Notes: a model not told the origin generated them from the sequence alone. A stretch of 64,000 bases of DNA from Desulfosporosinus sp. Sb-LF (GCF_004766055.1 NZ_SPQR01000005.1:248001-312000), one strand, 5' to 3'; numbered from the stretch's first letter, positions 43,763-55,131 are shown. Translations and numbers: made by a program.

Positions 43763-44719
43763 TTAGTCCTCAGCCGGGCGAAAACCTAAACCTAAGTCTT
43801 TAAGTTTAAATTCCACTTCTTCCAAAGACTTGCGACCAAGGTTACGCACTTTGATCATATCTTCCTCCGTTTTTTGGGTCAACTCTTCGACAGAGTTGAT
43901 TCCAGCCCGCTTGAGGCAGTTGTAGGAACGAACAGATAGATCAAGCTCCTCAATCGTCATCTCGAGAATTTTATTGGCTTCCTCTTTTTCCACCAAGATA
44001 TCGCCATCACCCGCATCATTGTCGGGTTTATCATTGAGTCTCACAAAAAGCCGAAGTTCATCACTCAGGATTTTAGCTGCCGTACTAGTGGCCTCTCTGG
44101 GTGAAATACTGCCATTAGACCATGCTTCAAGGGTTAACTTGTCATAGTCCGTTATTTGACCGACCCGAGTATCCTCTACTGTGTAGTTGACCTTATAAAT
44201 CGGAGCAAAGATGGAGTCAATGGGGATAACTCCTATGACATCATCAGGCTTCTTATTTTTGTCTGCAGAAACGTAACCCTTTTTACGTTCAACAGTCATT
44301 TCCATAAACAGCCGACCATCGCGGTCTAATGTCGCGATCTTCATATCAGGGTTCAAAACCTCAATGTCCGGATCTGTGATAATATCTCCAGCCCGCACGA
44401 CGCCTTCGCCCTGAGATTCTATGCGAATAATCCGAGGTTCATCCGTATAGCCTTTGAGCGCGAGGGATTTCAAATTGAGAATAATGTCCGTAACGTCTTC
44501 CAACACTCCCGGAATCGTGGAAAACTCGTGGAGTACCCCTTCAATTTTAACTGATGTTACCGCTGACCCTGGAAGAGAGGATAACAGGATACGTCTTAAA
44601 GAATTCCCTAGAGTTATCCCATATCCTCTTTCTAGAGGCTCAACGACGAATTTTGCATAGGAGTCGTCTTCAGAACGCTCGATACACTCGATTCTGGGCT
44701 GCTTCTCGATATCTAACAG
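43763..44719 (-). CDS. rpoA: DNA-directed RNA polymerase subunit alpha
   Basis: This is the 318-residue alpha subunit. The N-terminal domain (about 1-230) dimerises and nucleates RNAP assembly ([28 protein letters not shown]). The C-terminal domain (about 245-315) contacts UP elements and activators ([32 protein letters not shown]). The frame stays open to 44770, but no ATG there has a Shine-Dalgarno. AGAAGG lies 9 nt before a CTG at 44719, which places Met at the family-conserved first position (Met-Leu-Asp-Ile-Glu-Lys). A CTG start is therefore the best reading. It is between rpsD and rplQ. Confidence 0.95.
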   Translation of the reverse strand: MLDIEKQPRIECIERSEDDSYAKFVVEPLERGYGITLGNSLRRILLSSLPGSAVTSVKIEGVLHEFSTIPGVLEDVTDIILNLKSLALKGYTDEPRIIRIESQGEGVVRAGDIITDPDIEVLNPDMKIATLDRDGRLFMEMTVERKKGYVSADKNKKPDDVIGVIPIDSIFAPIYKVNYTVEDTRVGQITDYDKLTLEAWSNGSISPREATSTAAKILSDELRLFVRLNDKPDNDAGDGDILVEKEEANKILEMTIEELDLSVRSYNCLKRAGINSVEELTQKTEEDMIKVRNLGRKSLEEVEFKLKDLGLGFRPAED

Positions 44720-44788
44720 CAGAATGCACCTTCTTTCTCGAGAACTTGATAAGCATACCATCCAACCCAAATGGGTAGAACGTCAACA

Positions 44789-45418
44789 TTAACGGGAGTA
44801 TTTCTCCACGATGAGGTGTTCTTGGATCGGCAGTTGAATATCTTCACGAGTAGGTAGTGCGACAATTGTTGCAGAAGCTGCATTAGCATCCAAGCTTAAC
44901 CAACCAGGAACATTACGAGAACCCAAGTTCTCTAGCAGTTGTTTGATTCGAGCTGAACTCTTGCTGCTTTCTTTAACAGCCACGACTTCTCCAGCACGAA
45001 CTGAATAGGAGGGAATATCAACCTTTTTACCATTAATGGTAAAGTGGCCGTGATTTACAAGCTGACGCGCTTCTGGGCGGGATGAAGCAAAACCCAACTG
45101 GAAAATCACATTATCAAGTCGGCGTTCGAGCAAAGTAAGCAGGTTTTCACCGGCAACCCCTTTGCGGCGGACAGCCTCATCAAAATAGCGACTGAATTGT
45201 TTTTCCATTACACCGTATATACGGCGTGCCTTTTGTTTTTCTCGCAATTGAAGACCATACTCAGTAGGCTTCTTCGCGCGGGCCTGACCATGTTGTCCTG
45301 GAGCGTAAGCACGACGGTCGATCGCACATTTTCCGGTATAGCAACGTTCTCCTTTTAGGAATAACTTCATTCCCTCCCGACGACATAAGCGACAGACGGG
45401 TCCAGTATATCTAGCCAT
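44789..45418 (-). CDS. rpsD: 30S ribosomal protein S4 (uS4), zinc-binding form
   Basis: This 209-residue primary 16S-binding protein has [16 protein letters not shown] at its start. Cysteines at 9, 12, 26 and 31 form the zinc site of the C+ form. The S4 RNA-binding domain ([26 protein letters not shown]) is at about 95-160. The ATG at 45418 follows GGAGGTG; the open frame upstream runs into rpsK and is not used. It is in the alpha operon. Confidence 0.98.
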   Translation of the reverse strand: MARYTGPVCRLCRREGMKLFLKGERCYTGKCAIDRRAYAPGQHGQARAKKPTEYGLQLREKQKARRIYGVMEKQFSRYFDEAVRRKGVAGENLLTLLERRLDNVIFQLGFASSRPEARQLVNHGHFTINGKKVDIPSYSVRAGEVVAVKESSKSSARIKQLLENLGSRNVPGWLSLDANAASATIVALPTREDIQLPIQEHLIVEKYSR

Positions 45419-45431
45419 GATTACACACCTC

Positions 45432-45821
45432 CTATACCCTTCTGCGTTTCGGTGGCCGACAGCCATTGTGCGGAATCGGTGTCACGTCTTTAATTAAGTT
45501 AACTTCCAAACCAGCAGCTTGTAGTGCACGAATTGCGGCTTCACGTCCTGCCCCCGGTCCTTTTACATAGCATTCAACATCTTTTAAGCCATGTTCCATC
45601 GCAACTTTAGCACACGTTTCTGCCGCCATTTGAGCAGCAAAAGGAGTGCTTTTGCGAGAGCCTTTAAAACCAAGGGAACCCGCACTGGACCAGGAGAGTG
45701 CATTCCCGCTGGTATCCGTAATGGTCACCATGGTATTGTTGAAAGTAGATTTGATATGTGCTATTCCACTTTCAATATTTTTACGTTCCCGGCGTTTTGT
45801 CCGGACAACTTTACGTGCCAT
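45432..45821 (-). CDS. rpsK: 30S ribosomal protein S11 (uS11)
   Basis: This 129-residue 30S platform protein has [39 protein letters not shown] and the C-terminal [16 protein letters not shown]. The asparagine-glycine in HNGC is the site often converted to isoaspartate in other bacteria. AAGGGGGG precedes the ATG. It is between rpsM and rpsD. Confidence 0.98.
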   Translation of the reverse strand: MARKVVRTKRRERKNIESGIAHIKSTFNNTMVTITDTSGNALSWSSAGSLGFKGSRKSTPFAAQMAAETCAKVAMEHGLKDVECYVKGPGAGREAAIRALQAAGLEVNLIKDVTPIPHNGCRPPKRRRV

Positions 45822-45839
45822 CTCGGTTATCCCCCCTTA

Positions 45840-46211
45840 TTACTTTTTACGTTTCGCTCCAACAGTCTTAGCCGGACCTTTACGGGTTCTGGCATTGGTT
45901 TTCGTGCGCTGCCCTCTTACAGGTAGTCCGCGACGGTGGCGAAGGCCACGATAAGAACCAATTTCCATAAGACGTTTGATATTGAGGGAAACTTCGCGAC
46001 GCAGGTCGCCTTCAATTTTAAACTCTTTATCAATAACTTCCCGAAGCTTACTGACTTCGTCTTCTGACAAGTCACGAACTCGGACATCAGGGCTTACGCC
46101 TGTTTTAGCGAGAATCCTATGTGAAGTTGGTAGCCCAATCCCGAATATATAGGTCAGGGCAACCTCCAAACGCTTCTCGCGTGGTAAGTCAACTCCAGCG
46201 ATACGTGCCAT
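45840..46211 (-). CDS. rpsM: 30S ribosomal protein S13 (uS13)
   Basis: This 123-residue 30S head protein bridges to the 50S subunit. It has [52 protein letters not shown] and a basic tail. GGAGGTG precedes the ATG. It is first long gene of the alpha operon after infA and rpmJ. Confidence 0.98.
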   Translation of the reverse strand: MARIAGVDLPREKRLEVALTYIFGIGLPTSHRILAKTGVSPDVRVRDLSEDEVSKLREVIDKEFKIEGDLRREVSLNIKRLMEIGSYRGLRHRRGLPVRGQRTKTNARTRKGPAKTVGAKRKK

Positions 46212-46303
46212 CTAAAATTTACACCTCCAACAATTCATTTCTGTATCAATATAAATCGGTGCATTGGAGAACTTGCTCCAATCAGCCGCGCAACCGAAAC
46301 TTA

Positions 46304-46417
46304 CTAGCCTTGTCTCTGCTTGTGTTTCGGGTTTTCACAAATAACCATAACCTTACCATGGCGGCGAATAATTTTGCATTTTTCACAGATCTTTTTGACT
46401 GAAGGCCTTACTTTCAC
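46304..46417 (-). CDS. rpmJ: 50S ribosomal protein L36 (bL36), zinc-binding form
   Basis: This 37-residue protein is read from a GTG at 46417 to TAG at 46304. It has the zinc ligands C11, C14, C27 and H32 of the C+ form and the basic [12 protein letters not shown] core. GGGAGAGATTAC precedes the start. It lies in its canonical place between infA and rpsM. Confidence 0.96.
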   Translation of the reverse strand: MKVRPSVKKICEKCKIIRRHGKVMVICENPKHKQRQG

Positions 46418-46438
46418 CGTAATCTCTCCCTTTGGTCC

Positions 46439-46657
46439 TTACTTAAATCGATATGTGATTCGTCCACGGGACAAGTCATAGGGGGAAAGCTCCACTGTGA
46501 CCCGATCTCCTGGAAGTATTCGGATAAAATTCATACGAATTTTTCCAGAGACGTGCGCCAAAACCTTGTGTCCGTTGGCTAATTCAACCAGGAACATGGC
46601 ATTGGGCAGTGGCTCTAAGACCTTACCTTCGACTTCAATAACATCTTCTTTTGACAT
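46439..46657 (-). CDS. infA: Translation initiation factor IF-1
   Basis: This 72-residue OB-fold protein binds the 30S A site during initiation. It contains [55 protein letters not shown] in family order. AGGGGTGA precedes the ATG. It is between map and rpmJ. Confidence 0.98.
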   Translation of the reverse strand: MSKEDVIEVEGKVLEPLPNAMFLVELANGHKVLAHVSGKIRMNFIRILPGDRVTVELSPYDLSRGRITYRFK

Positions 46658-46693
46658 GCATTCACCCCTCTACTGACAATCCTTGGCTTGGAC

Positions 46694-47440
46694 CTAACAT
46701 CGAGTTAAAATCTCCGGGCCATTTTCTGTAATCGCAACTGTGTGCTCAAAATGAGCCGATGGTCGGCTATCTTTCGTAACAACAGTCCAGTGATCTTTCA
46801 ATGACTGCACCTCATACGTACCCATGTTCACCATGGGCTCAATAGCCAAGGCCATACCTACCTCGAGTCTTGGTCCTCGGCCAGGTTTGCCATAATTAGG
46901 GATCTGAGGATCCTCATGCATGGCTCTTCCAATCCCGTGCCCAACATAATCACGCACTACTGAAAATCCACTCGCTTCCACGTGCGTTTGCACCGCATAG
47001 GAGACGTCGTAAAGGCGATTTCCTACCTTCGCCTGCGCGATTCCCAACATCAGTGATTCTTCAGTCACTCTTAAGAGCTTCAAGATATCTTCACCGACAT
47101 CGCCAATTGGCAAGGTCACCGCCGCATCACCAACATACCCATTAATGACCGCGCCACAATCTATACTAATAATATCTCCAGATTCTAAGGTCCTTAAACC
47201 AGGTATTCCATGAACTACCTGCTCATTTACAGAGGTACACAGCGTAGCAGGGAAACCATTATACCCTTTGAACGCCGGAATAGCACCCTGTGAACGAATA
47301 TAGTCCTCGGCAATGCGATCCAATTCGAGAGTCGTAACACCAGGCTTAACATGCTCACGCATAAGAGCCAGAGTTTCAGCCACGACTCGACCCGCAATCC
47401 GCATGCGTTCAAATTGACTCGCATTTTTCAGCTCAATCAT
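46694..47440 (-). CDS. map: Methionine aminopeptidase type I
   Basis: This 248-residue cytosolic metalloprotease removes the initiator Met. The five metal ligands are seen: the two Asp in SIDCGAVINGYVGDAAV, His in GHGIGRAMHEDPQIPNYG, Glu in LAIEPMVN and Glu in ITENGPEIL. The substrate-guiding His lies in ARFEHT-like SAHFEHTVA. The ATG begins 5 nt after the adk stop with only a weak ribosome site, so it is probably translationally coupled. Confidence 0.97.
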   Translation of the reverse strand: MIELKNASQFERMRIAGRVVAETLALMREHVKPGVTTLELDRIAEDYIRSQGAIPAFKGYNGFPATLCTSVNEQVVHGIPGLRTLESGDIISIDCGAVINGYVGDAAVTLPIGDVGEDILKLLRVTEESLMLGIAQAKVGNRLYDVSYAVQTHVEASGFSVVRDYVGHGIGRAMHEDPQIPNYGKPGRGPRLEVGMALAIEPMVNMGTYEVQSLKDHWTVVTKDSRPSAHFEHTVAITENGPEILTRC

Positions 47441-47445
47441 GATAC

Positions 47446-48102
<657 letters not shown>

Positions 48103-49389
48103 TTATTTCATAAATCCTTGATAGTGCCTCGACATAAGTTGGGATTCAATCTGTTTCATCGTTTCGAGCGCAACCCCAACTACGATAAGTAGGGATGTTC
48201 CACCAAAATAGATGTTCTTGAGTCCAGTGAGTCCGATAACTAGTGTCGGTAAGACAGCGATCAAAGCTAGAAATAAACCACCGGCTAGCGTTATCCGACT
48301 CAATATTTTCGATAAATATTCTGCCGTTGGGCGCCCAGGACGAAGGCCGGGGATAAATCCCCCATACTTCTTCAGGTTTTCTGCCACATCAGTAGGATTG
48401 AATGTGACAGCCGTGTAGAAGTATGTAAAGAATAAGATGAGCGCGCCGTAGAGTAATAGATATGGGATAGAGTTAATTGTACCGTTCATGCTAAACCAAG
48501 TATTGACGAATCTTGCGAACCCGGAGGTTGGTACCCAAGTTGCAATCGTCTGAGGAAACGCAAGCAGGGAAATCGCAAAAATTACCGGGATAACCCCAGC
48601 TTGGTTTACCTTTAAAGGAATATGACTACTTTGACCGCCATATACCCGACGCCCAACAACACGTTTAGCATACTGAACTGACACTCTGCGTTGCCCTTCT
48701 TGTACATATATGACGCCCGCTGTAATAAATATCACGATAATAATCAACCCAAGAATAGATAGGGCGTTGATCTCTCCAACTCGCAACATGTTCCACAGCG
48801 ATTTAATAGCATCTGGGACACGAGAAACAATTCCTGCAAAGATGATAAGGGAAATTCCGTTTCCTATTCCCTTCTCAGTGATTGCCTCCCCTAACCACAT
48901 AAGAAACGCAGTACCAGCTGTCAAGACGAGCGTGATGAGTAGATAAATCGGCCATTTCATTGCTGGACTAGGAATAGACAGCGCGCTGCGAATTCCATAA
49001 GTCAATCCAAAAGCTTGAATAAAGCCAAGAACAACGGTGCTATATCTTGTGTACTGTGTAATCTTCTTGCGACCGTAGTCTCCCTCTTTGGCAAGACGTT
49101 CAAGAGAGGGAAGCACAATCGTCAATAGTTGGAGGATAATAGAGGCCGTAATATACGGCGTAATGCTTAGTGCAAACACTGAGAGTCTCTTAAAGGAACC
49201 TCCGGAGAGTGTGTCCATAAAATCGAACATACCTCCGGATCCAAGCATTTGTTTTAGCGTATTATGATCGATAAAGGGGATAGGGACATGTGCTCCGATT
49301 CGAAAAACCAGAAACATCAGCAAGGTGTAACCGATTTTTTTCCTGAGATCCGCTACATTCCACGCATTCTTCAGGGAATCGATAATCAT
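48103..49389 (-). CDS. secY: Preprotein translocase subunit SecY
   Basis: This 428-residue ten-helix channel protein of the Sec translocon has the plug and first helix region (FMDTLSGGSFKRLSVFALSITPYITASIILQLL). It also has the cytosolic loop GQRRVSVQYAKRVVGRRVYGGQSSHIPLKVNQAGVIPVIFA and the C-terminal GTSLLIVVGVALETMKQIESQL that contacts SecA or the ribosome. GAGGTGG precedes the ATG. It starts 1 nt after rplO. Confidence 0.98.
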   Translation of the reverse strand: MIIDSLKNAWNVADLRKKIGYTLLMFLVFRIGAHVPIPFIDHNTLKQMLGSGGMFDFMDTLSGGSFKRLSVFALSITPYITASIILQLLTIVLPSLERLAKEGDYGRKKITQYTRYSTVVLGFIQAFGLTYGIRSALSIPSPAMKWPIYLLITLVLTAGTAFLMWLGEAITEKGIGNGISLIIFAGIVSRVPDAIKSLWNMLRVGEINALSILGLIIIVIFITAGVIYVQEGQRRVSVQYAKRVVGRRVYGGQSSHIPLKVNQAGVIPVIFAISLLAFPQTIATWVPTSGFARFVNTWFSMNGTINSIPYLLLYGALILFFTYFYTAVTFNPTDVAENLKKYGGFIPGLRPGRPTAEYLSKILSRITLAGGLFLALIAVLPTLVIGLTGLKNIYFGGTSLLIVVGVALETMKQIESQLMSRHYQGFMK

Positions 49390-49390
49390 C

Positions 49391-49831
49391 CTATTCCACC
49401 TCTACTTTTCCACCCGCCGCAACAATTTTATTCGCCGCGGCCGGGCTGACTTTGTCAATTTTGACGGTCAGAGCTTTGGTCAATTCCCCTGTTGCTAGAA
49501 TCTTAACGCCATCTTTGATAGCCTTAATCAGACCAATTTCGAAGAGACTTTCGATGGTTACTTCAGCACCCTCTTCAAAACGTTCTAAATCACGGACATT
49601 AATGGCAATAATCTCTTTCCTCGAGATATTGTTAAAGCCCCTCTTCGGCATCCGGCGAAACAGTGGATTTTGTCCACCTTCAAAGCCTGGTCTGACGCCA
49701 CCGCCTGCCCGGGAGTTTTGTCCTTTGTGACCTTTACCGGACGTTTTGCCATGTCCAGATCCGACCCCACGGCCTAAACGCTTAGGTGCATGTGTTGATC
49801 CCTCAGCAGGCTTTAGTTCATGCAGTTTCAT
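49391..49831 (-). CDS. rplO: 50S ribosomal protein L15 (uL15)
   Basis: This 146-residue 50S protein has a flexible basic N-terminal arm ([27 protein letters not shown]) followed by [17 protein letters not shown]. The globular C-terminal part ends in [26 protein letters not shown] precedes the ATG. It is in the spc operon before secY. Confidence 0.98.
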   Translation of the reverse strand: MKLHELKPAEGSTHAPKRLGRGVGSGHGKTSGKGHKGQNSRAGGGVRPGFEGGQNPLFRRMPKRGFNNISRKEIIAINVRDLERFEEGAEVTIESLFEIGLIKAIKDGVKILATGELTKALTVKIDKVSPAAANKIVAAGGKVEVE

Positions 49832-49849
49832 GCTTGCCTACACCTCCTT

Positions 49850-50032
49850 CTATTGAGCTTGACTTTCTACAGTAACCAAGTGCATGCATTTATGAACCAT
49901 CCCTAGAATAACAGGGGTGTCCTCATGAATTGCACTTGATCCGACTTTTCCTAAGCCAAGCGCTTGTAACACTTTGTGCTGCGCTTTGGAATAGCCAATT
50001 GGACTCTTCGTCAGTGTCACTATTACTTTCAT
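49850..50032 (-). CDS. rpmD: 50S ribosomal protein L30 (uL30)
   Basis: This 60-residue protein has [29 protein letters not shown] and [28 protein letters not shown] precedes the ATG. It lies between rpsE and rplO. Confidence 0.97.
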   Translation of the reverse strand: MKVIVTLTKSPIGYSKAQHKVLQALGLGKVGSSAIHEDTPVILGMVHKCMHLVTVESQAQ

Positions 50033-50044
50033 GACCGACCCTCC

Positions 50045-50545
50045 TTAACCTAGAACTTCTGCTACGGTCTTACCACGGAGTTTGGCAATATCCTCTGGAC
50101 GTTTGAGAGATTTCAACGCCACCATCGTCGCATTGACCATATTGTGTGCGTTTGCCGAACCCAAAGATTTTGCTAAGATATCATGAACACCGGCAACTTC
50201 GAGTACCGCACGAACAGCTCCGCCAGCGATAACTCCGGTTCCTTTAGAAGCCGGCTTTAATAGCACCTGTCCTGCACCAAACACTCCTAAAATAGGATGT
50301 GTAATTGTAGTTCCATGCATAGGAATGCTGACGAGGTTCTTTTTCGCATCTTCAATTCCTTTTCGAATTGCTTCAGGTACTTCGCCTGCTTTTCCTAAAC
50401 CTGCTCCAACACGGCCATGGCCGTCTCCGACCACAACGAGTGCACTAAAGCTGAAACGACGTCCACCTTTTACTACTTTGGCTACACGGGCAATGTGAAC
50501 AACCTTTTCATTCATGTCCGACTTGTTTGCTTCGAATTTCGCCAA
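50045..50545 (-). CDS. rpsE: 30S ribosomal protein S5 (uS5)
   Basis: This 166-residue protein controls decoding fidelity. The double-stranded RNA-binding part ([29 protein letters not shown]) is followed by [20 protein letters not shown] and the C-terminal domain with [21 protein letters not shown]. The start is a TTG about 11 nt after AAGGAGGG; an ATG ten codons in would cut the N-terminus. Confidence 0.97.
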   Translation of the reverse strand: MAKFEANKSDMNEKVVHIARVAKVVKGGRRFSFSALVVVGDGHGRVGAGLGKAGEVPEAIRKGIEDAKKNLVSIPMHGTTITHPILGVFGAGQVLLKPASKGTGVIAGGAVRAVLEVAGVHDILAKSLGSANAHNMVNATMVALKSLKRPEDIAKLRGKTVAEVLG

Positions 50546-50572
50546 TTTGATTTTTCCCTCCTTTACTCTAGC

Positions 50573-50941
50573 TTAAAAGCTGAGTCCAGCTTCACGTGCT
50601 GATTCCGCCAATGCTGAGATTCGGCCGTGATAAACATTTCCTCCACGATCGAAGACAACTTGCGTAATTCCTTTTTCAAGGGCTTTCTTCGCAACTAATT
50701 CGCCGACCTTTTGAGCTCCGGCAGTATTTCCACCGGAAAGATCAGCAGCTTTGAATTCTGGATCAAGGGAAGAAGCGGCAACAAGAGTCGTGCCGAGCTC
50801 ATCATTGATTACTTGAGCGTAAATATGATTTAAACTCCGGAAAACTGCCAAACGCGGACGCCCAGCATTACCGGCAACAACCTTACGGATGCTTTTATGC
50901 TTTTTAATGCGAATTGCCTTGCGATCAATGCGCTTAATCAA
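50573..50941 (-). CDS. rplR: 50S ribosomal protein L18 (uL18)
   Basis: This 122-residue 5S rRNA-binding protein has [35 protein letters not shown] and [26 protein letters not shown]. The start is TTG behind AAAGGAG. It is in the spc operon. Confidence 0.98.
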   Translation of the reverse strand: MIKRIDRKAIRIKKHKSIRKVVAGNAGRPRLAVFRSLNHIYAQVINDELGTTLVAASSLDPEFKAADLSGGNTAGAQKVGELVAKKALEKGITQVVFDRGGNVYHGRISALAESAREAGLSF

Positions 50942-50995
50942 AGGGAACTCACTCCTTTCACGATTGGCAAGAGATTTGGCCCTTACCTAAATTGT

Positions 50996-51550
50996 TTACT
51001 TCTTACCGCCCTTTTTACCGCCAGTTTTACCGACCTTACGACGAACAACTTCGTTTTCATATCGAATCCCTTTACCTTTGTAAGGTTCAGGTTCGCGTTC
51101 AGATCGTACAACAGCAGCAAAAGCTCCTACGAGTTCTTTATCCATCCCTTTAATCAATATTTTATTGGGCGCAGGGACTTCAAAATCAATTCCTTCAAAG
51201 GGAGTAAGTTCTACTGGGTGAGACTTGCCCACCGTCAAGACGAGCTTATTTCCTTGTTTAGAAGCACGATATCCAACCCCAACCATATCCAATCCCTTGG
51301 TAAATCCGGCCGTAACGCCTTCCACCATATTGGCGATCAGCGAACGGGTCAATCCATGCAACGAACGGTTAAACGGTTCATCATCTGGTCGTGTGACAAT
51401 GATTTGCGCGTTTTCAACAACAATGTTCATTGCAGAATGCATTTCTTTCGTTAAAGTTCCTTTCGGACCCTTAACAGTGACCACATTTTCTTCTATTTTG
51501 AAGTCCACACCACTGGGAATACCAATGGGGCGCTTGCCAATTCTGGACAT
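50996..51550 (-). CDS. rplF: 50S ribosomal protein L6 (uL6)
   Basis: This 184-residue protein near the GTPase centre has two repeated domains. It has [22 protein letters not shown] and the C-terminal [20 protein letters not shown]. It carries a Lys/Gly-rich tail. AGGTGCAG precedes the ATG. Confidence 0.98.
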   Translation of the reverse strand: MSRIGKRPIGIPSGVDFKIEENVVTVKGPKGTLTKEMHSAMNIVVENAQIIVTRPDDEPFNRSLHGLTRSLIANMVEGVTAGFTKGLDMVGVGYRASKQGNKLVLTVGKSHPVELTPFEGIDFEVPAPNKILIKGMDKELVGAFAAVVRSEREPEPYKGKGIRYENEVVRRKVGKTGGKKGGKK

Positions 51551-51572
51551 TCACTGCACCTCCGTCGCGAAA

Positions 51573-51971
51573 TTACCAAATGTAGGAGATCACTTCTCCG
51601 CCAAGGCCCTCTTTCCGGGCGTTCTTATCTGTCATTATTCCCTTCGATGTCGAAATGACAGCGATACCAAGTCCACCAAGAACTTTCGGAATTTCATCCT
51701 TCTTCGCATAAACGCGCAGTCCCGGACGGCTAATCCGTTTTAGCCCGGTTATAACACGCTCACGGTTTGGACCGTATTTCAAATACATCCGAATCACGCC
51801 TTGTTTGTCATCCGCAATGAATTCTACGTCTTTGATATAACCTTCTGATTTAAGCAATTCCGCAAGCTCTTTTTTAATACGAGAAGCTGGTACCTCAACT
51901 TTATCGTGGTAAACCATTCCCGCGTTGCGGATACGTGTTAAAAAGTCTGCAATCGGATCTGACATTGACAC
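51573..51971 (-). CDS. rpsH: 30S ribosomal protein S8 (uS8)
   Basis: This 132-residue central-domain 30S protein is the autoregulator of the spc operon in E. coli. It has [16 protein letters not shown] near the start and the C-terminal [30 protein letters not shown] at 51971 lies 9 nt past AAGGGGG and is used; an ATG two codons later is alternative. Confidence 0.97.
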   Translation of the reverse strand: MSMSDPIADFLTRIRNAGMVYHDKVEVPASRIKKELAELLKSEGYIKDVEFIADDKQGVIRMYLKYGPNRERVITGLKRISRPGLRVYAKKDEIPKVLGGLGIAVISTSKGIMTDKNARKEGLGGEVISYIW

Positions 51972-51999
51972 TTCAGTCGTCCCCCTTCCTTACGATGTT

Positions 52000-52185
52000 T
52001 TACCAACTAGCCTTCGTGATTCCAGGAAGTTCACCTTTGTGAGCCAACTCCCGGAAGCAAATCCGGCAAATTCCAAATTTCCGCATGTAAGCATGGGGAC
52101 GTCCACAAAGCTTGCAACGGTTATGCGAACGCACTACGAACTTTTGTCCACGGTTTTGGCGGACAACCATTGATGTCTTAGCCAC
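52000..52185 (-). CDS. rpsN: 30S ribosomal protein S14, zinc-binding short form (uS14)
   Basis: This 61-residue C+ form has C24-x2-C27 and C40-x2-C43 zinc ligands (CKLCGRPH and CRICFREL) and the C-terminal [13 protein letters not shown] start follows AGGAGG. It is between rplE and rpsH. Confidence 0.97.
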   Translation of the reverse strand: MAKTSMVVRQNRGQKFVVRSHNRCKLCGRPHAYMRKFGICRICFRELAHKGELPGITKASW

Positions 52186-52205
52186 GTGCTTGAACCTCCT
52201 TTACT

Positions 52206-52745
52206 CTAATCACGGTACGGCATTCCGAACCCACGAAGCAACTCACGTGCTTCCTCGTCCGACTTTGCCGTAGTTACGAAGACTACATCCATTCCCCGGA
52301 GTTTATCGATCTTGTCATACTCCATTTCTGGGAAAATCAGTTGTTCCTTGATTCCTAATGTGTAATTTCCACGACCATCAAACGCTTTAGCGGACACACC
52401 ACGGAAGTCACGGACACGAGGTAAAGCCACGTTCAAAAGGCGATCCATGAATTCATACATCCGCTGGCCACGCAGGGTCACTTTACAGCCGATTGGCATT
52501 CCTTCACGGAGTTTAAATGCCGAAATGGATTTCTTAGCCCTTGTGACAATTGGTTTTTGTCCCGTAATCTTCATTAAGTCTCCAACAGCCGAATCAATCG
52601 CTTTGGAGTTTTGAACCGCTTCTCCAACACCCATATTGAGTACAATCTTATCAATTTTGGGGATTTGCATGACATTAGCATAAGCAAACTTCTGCTGTAA
52701 GGCAGGAGCGATTTCGTTAAGGTATCTATCTTTCAGACGAGCCAC
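52206..52745 (-). CDS. rplE: 50S ribosomal protein L5 (uL5)
   Basis: This 179-residue 5S rRNA-binding protein has [47 protein letters not shown] and [33 protein letters not shown] start follows AAAGGAGGG. It is in the spc operon. Confidence 0.98.
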   Translation of the reverse strand: MARLKDRYLNEIAPALQQKFAYANVMQIPKIDKIVLNMGVGEAVQNSKAIDSAVGDLMKITGQKPIVTRAKKSISAFKLREGMPIGCKVTLRGQRMYEFMDRLLNVALPRVRDFRGVSAKAFDGRGNYTLGIKEQLIFPEMEYDKIDKLRGMDVVFVTTAKSDEEARELLRGFGMPYRD

Positions 52746-52765
52746 TGGGGTCCCTCCTTTCGCGA

Positions 52766-53119
52766 TTAGTGTTTATCCGGTAGATTAACGCCGCAATGTT
52801 TGCAGACGCGTGATTTTCCGTTTTCCGTCACTTTGAAACTGACACGAGTCACGGAATTACACTCTTGGCAAAATAACATAACGTTCGAGCTGGCCATAGG
52901 AGCTTCTTTCTCCACAATACCACCTTGAGGCATGCTTTGAGAAGGTTTTGTATGTCGTTTAATCATGTTTGCCTTCTCAACCACTACGCGACCTTTCTTG
53001 AGAATCACGTCGATAATTTTGCCTTTTTTACCGGCATCTTTACCGCTGATAACCATAACAAAGTCGCCTTTTTTGACATGTATATTCTTAGGTTGTACCT
53101 TATGCTTAGTAGCAGCCAC
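52766..53119 (-). CDS. rplX: 50S ribosomal protein L24 (uL24) with zinc ribbon
   Basis: This 117-residue assembly-initiator protein has a KOW motif ([23 protein letters not shown]) and a C-terminal Cys4 ribbon (CQEC ... CKHC). GGAGGTG lies inside the longer frame and is 6 nt before the GTG at 53119, so that GTG is the start; the ATG at 53134 has no ribosome site. It is between rplN and rplE. Confidence 0.97.
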   Translation of the reverse strand: MAATKHKVQPKNIHVKKGDFVMVISGKDAGKKGKIIDVILKKGRVVVEKANMIKRHTKPSQSMPQGGIVEKEAPMASSNVMLFCQECNSVTRVSFKVTENGKSRVCKHCGVNLPDKH

Positions 53120-53147
53120 TTTCTTCACCTCCATCTGTCATGGGGTC

Positions 53148-53513
53148 TTAGATAACTTCCGGTGCCAGGGAAATAATTTTCATGTAGTTGTCACGCAGCT
53201 CACGAGCTACTGGTCCAAAGATACGTGTCCCACGTGGACTTTTGTCATCTTTGATAAGAACCGCTGCGTTCTCACTAAAACGAATATAGGAACCGTCAAT
53301 ACGTTTGATTTCTTTCCTTGTTCGCACTATGACGGCCTTAACAACTTCCCCTTTTTTAACAACGCCCCCTGGCGTTGCTTGCTTAACAGAAGCAACAATA
53401 ATATCGCCAATCGAAGCATACCGGCGCATTGAGCCGCCCAGTACTCGAATACACATTAACTCTTTAGCGCCTGAGTTGTCTCCAACTCTAACCCTAGTCT
53501 GTACCTGGATCAT
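53148..53513 (-). CDS. rplN: 50S ribosomal protein L14 (uL14)
   Basis: This 121-residue 50S protein is at the intersubunit face. It has [35 protein letters not shown] and [17 protein letters not shown]. It begins the spc operon after rpsQ. Confidence 0.98.
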   Translation of the reverse strand: MIQVQTRVRVGDNSGAKELMCIRVLGGSMRRYASIGDIIVASVKQATPGGVVKKGEVVKAVIVRTRKEIKRIDGSYIRFSENAAVLIKDDKSPRGTRIFGPVARELRDNYMKIISLAPEVI

Positions 53514-53549
53514 TCCTATTGACCCCCTTCCGAACTAAATATAATAGTT

Positions 53550-53810
53550 TTAGAGAGCAAGTGATTTCTGAGTGATCTCAACCACACGCCAACACTTATC
53601 TTTACTAATAGGGCGAGTTTCCATGATTGAGACAATGTCTCCTATATGAGCTTCATTGTTCTCATCATGAGCCTTATAGTTCTTAGTGCGAGTGAACGTC
53701 TTCTTATAAATAGGATGACGCTCAGTAATTTCAACAGCTACTACGACAGTTTTATCCATCTTGTCGCTGACTACTTTGCCAATTCGGACCTTGCGCTGGG
53801 CTCTTTCCAC
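53550..53810 (-). CDS. rpsQ: 30S ribosomal protein S17 (uS17)
   Basis: This 86-residue OB-fold 16S-binding protein has [17 protein letters not shown] and [27 protein letters not shown] start lies 9 nt after AAAGGAGG. It is last gene of the S10 operon. Confidence 0.98.
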   Translation of the reverse strand: MERAQRKVRIGKVVSDKMDKTVVVAVEITERHPIYKKTFTRTKNYKAHDENNEAHIGDIVSIMETRPISKDKCWRVVEITQKSLAL

Positions 53811-53833
53811 TCTAAAAAGCCTCCTTTCTCAAC

Positions 53834-54037
53834 TTAGGCACGTTCAATTTGTAACTCGCGCTCACGGAGAATTGTTTTACCGCGGGCAATTCCTTTACGA
53901 ACTTCACGAATTCTCATAGGATTGTCGAGTTGTCCCGTTGCCAATTGGAAACGCAAATTAAACAGTTCTGTTTTGAACTCGTCGATTTCCTTTAAAACTT
54001 CATCATTTGTTAGGTCGCGGAAATCCTTAGTTTTCAT
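53834..54037 (-). CDS. rpmC: 50S ribosomal protein L29 (uL29)
   Basis: This 67-residue two-helix protein near the exit tunnel has [22 protein letters not shown] and [24 protein letters not shown]. The ATG at 54037 is 8 nt after GGAGG; a GTG three codons earlier overlaps that site. It overlaps the rplP end. Confidence 0.97.
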   Translation of the reverse strand: MKTKDFRDLTNDEVLKEIDEFKTELFNLRFQLATGQLDNPMRIREVRKGIARGKTILRERELQIERA

Positions 54038-54464
54038 TTGCGCCACCTCCTTCTAGCTCTACACGGGAAAAAATTTTACATTTAATCGGAAGCTTATGCA
54101 TTGCGAGTCTCAAAGCCTCACGAGCTGTTTCCTCAGCGACTCCGTCTAATTCAAACATTACGCGTCCTGGCTTAACAACAGCAACCCAATATTCCGGTGA
54201 ACCTTTACCACTACCCATACGTGTTTCAGCAGGTTTTGCAGTAACTGGCTTATCCGGGAATATCTTAATCCAAACTTGACCACCCCGTTTAATATAACGA
54301 GTCATTGCAATACGAGCAGCCTCGATTTGACGGTTCGTAATCCAGCCACAATCCAATGCCACAAGACCGTATTCACCAAAAGTAATGGTGTTACCGCGTG
54401 TAGCTTTACCTGACATATGACCACGATGTTGTTTACGATGTTTCACTCTGGATGGGACTAACAT
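54027..54464 (-). CDS. rplP: 50S ribosomal protein L16 (uL16)
   Basis: This 145-residue A-site-region protein has [43 protein letters not shown] and [20 protein letters not shown] with the hydroxylatable Arg region. AAGGAGG precedes the ATG. The last codons overlap rpmC. Confidence 0.98.
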   Translation of the reverse strand: MLVPSRVKHRKQHRGHMSGKATRGNTITFGEYGLVALDCGWITNRQIEAARIAMTRYIKRGGQVWIKIFPDKPVTAKPAETRMGSGKGSPEYWVAVVKPGRVMFELDGVAEETAREALRLAMHKLPIKCKIFSRVELEGGGANEN

Positions 54465-55127
54465 CTAGTTTCCTCCTTCCACCTGAGCGACGACCTTTTT
54501 GGCAGGAAGTACCTCACCTTTATAAATCCAAACCTTGATACCAATCTTACCGTACGTAGTATTGGCTTCAGCGAACCCGTAGTCAATATCTGCGCGCAGT
54601 GTGTGAAGGGGTACTTTCCCTTCATGATACCATTCGGTTCGGGCAATTTCGGCTCCAGCCAAACGACCGCTGCATTGAATTTTAATACCTTGTGCGCCTG
54701 TCCGCATTGTCCGGCCAACAGTTTGCTTCATTGCCCGACGGAAGGACACCCGTTTTTCAAGTTGTAATGCAATATTTTCGGCTACCAGCGTGGCATCCAT
54801 TTCGGGTTTCTTGATTTCTACAATGTTTACAGTCACTTGCTTTTTAGTGATGGCTTCGAGCTGTTTGCGCAAGTTCTCAACTTCTTGACCGCCACGGCCG
54901 ATTACGATACCAGGCTTGGCAGCATGAACCGACACTTTAACACGACTAGCTGCTCGTTCAATCTCAACTTTAGGACATCCCGCTTGTTTGAGCTTATTTT
55001 TTACGAACGCACGGATCTTCAAATCCTCATGAAGAAGTTCCATGTAGTTTTTGTCTGCATACCATCGGCTTTCCCAGTCCCGGATAATTCCGATGCGGAG
55101 GCCTTTGGGATTAACCTTTTGACCCAC
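54465..55127 (-). CDS. rpsC: 30S ribosomal protein S3 (uS3)
   Basis: This 220-residue 30S mRNA-entry protein has [23 protein letters not shown] at the start, a KH domain ([19 protein letters not shown]) and the C-terminal [22 protein letters not shown]. The GTG at 55127 is 8 nt after GGAGGG and gives the family N-terminus; the open frame upstream overlaps rplV and is not used. Confidence 0.97.
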   Translation of the reverse strand: MGQKVNPKGLRIGIIRDWESRWYADKNYMELLHEDLKIRAFVKNKLKQAGCPKVEIERAASRVKVSVHAAKPGIVIGRGGQEVENLRKQLEAITKKQVTVNIVEIKKPEMDATLVAENIALQLEKRVSFRRAMKQTVGRTMRTGAQGIKIQCSGRLAGAEIARTEWYHEGKVPLHTLRADIDYGFAEANTTYGKIGIKVWIYKGEVLPAKKVVAQVEGGN

Positions 55128-55131
55128 AGTT

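Noticed and set aside
50897-51454. 185-codon plus-strand frame opposite rplR and rplF
   Set aside because: It lies antisense to conserved ribosomal genes, has no ribosome site, and its composition mirrors the other strand.
51225-51743. 172-codon plus-strand frame opposite rplF and rpsH
   Set aside because: Antisense shadow of two certain ribosomal genes.
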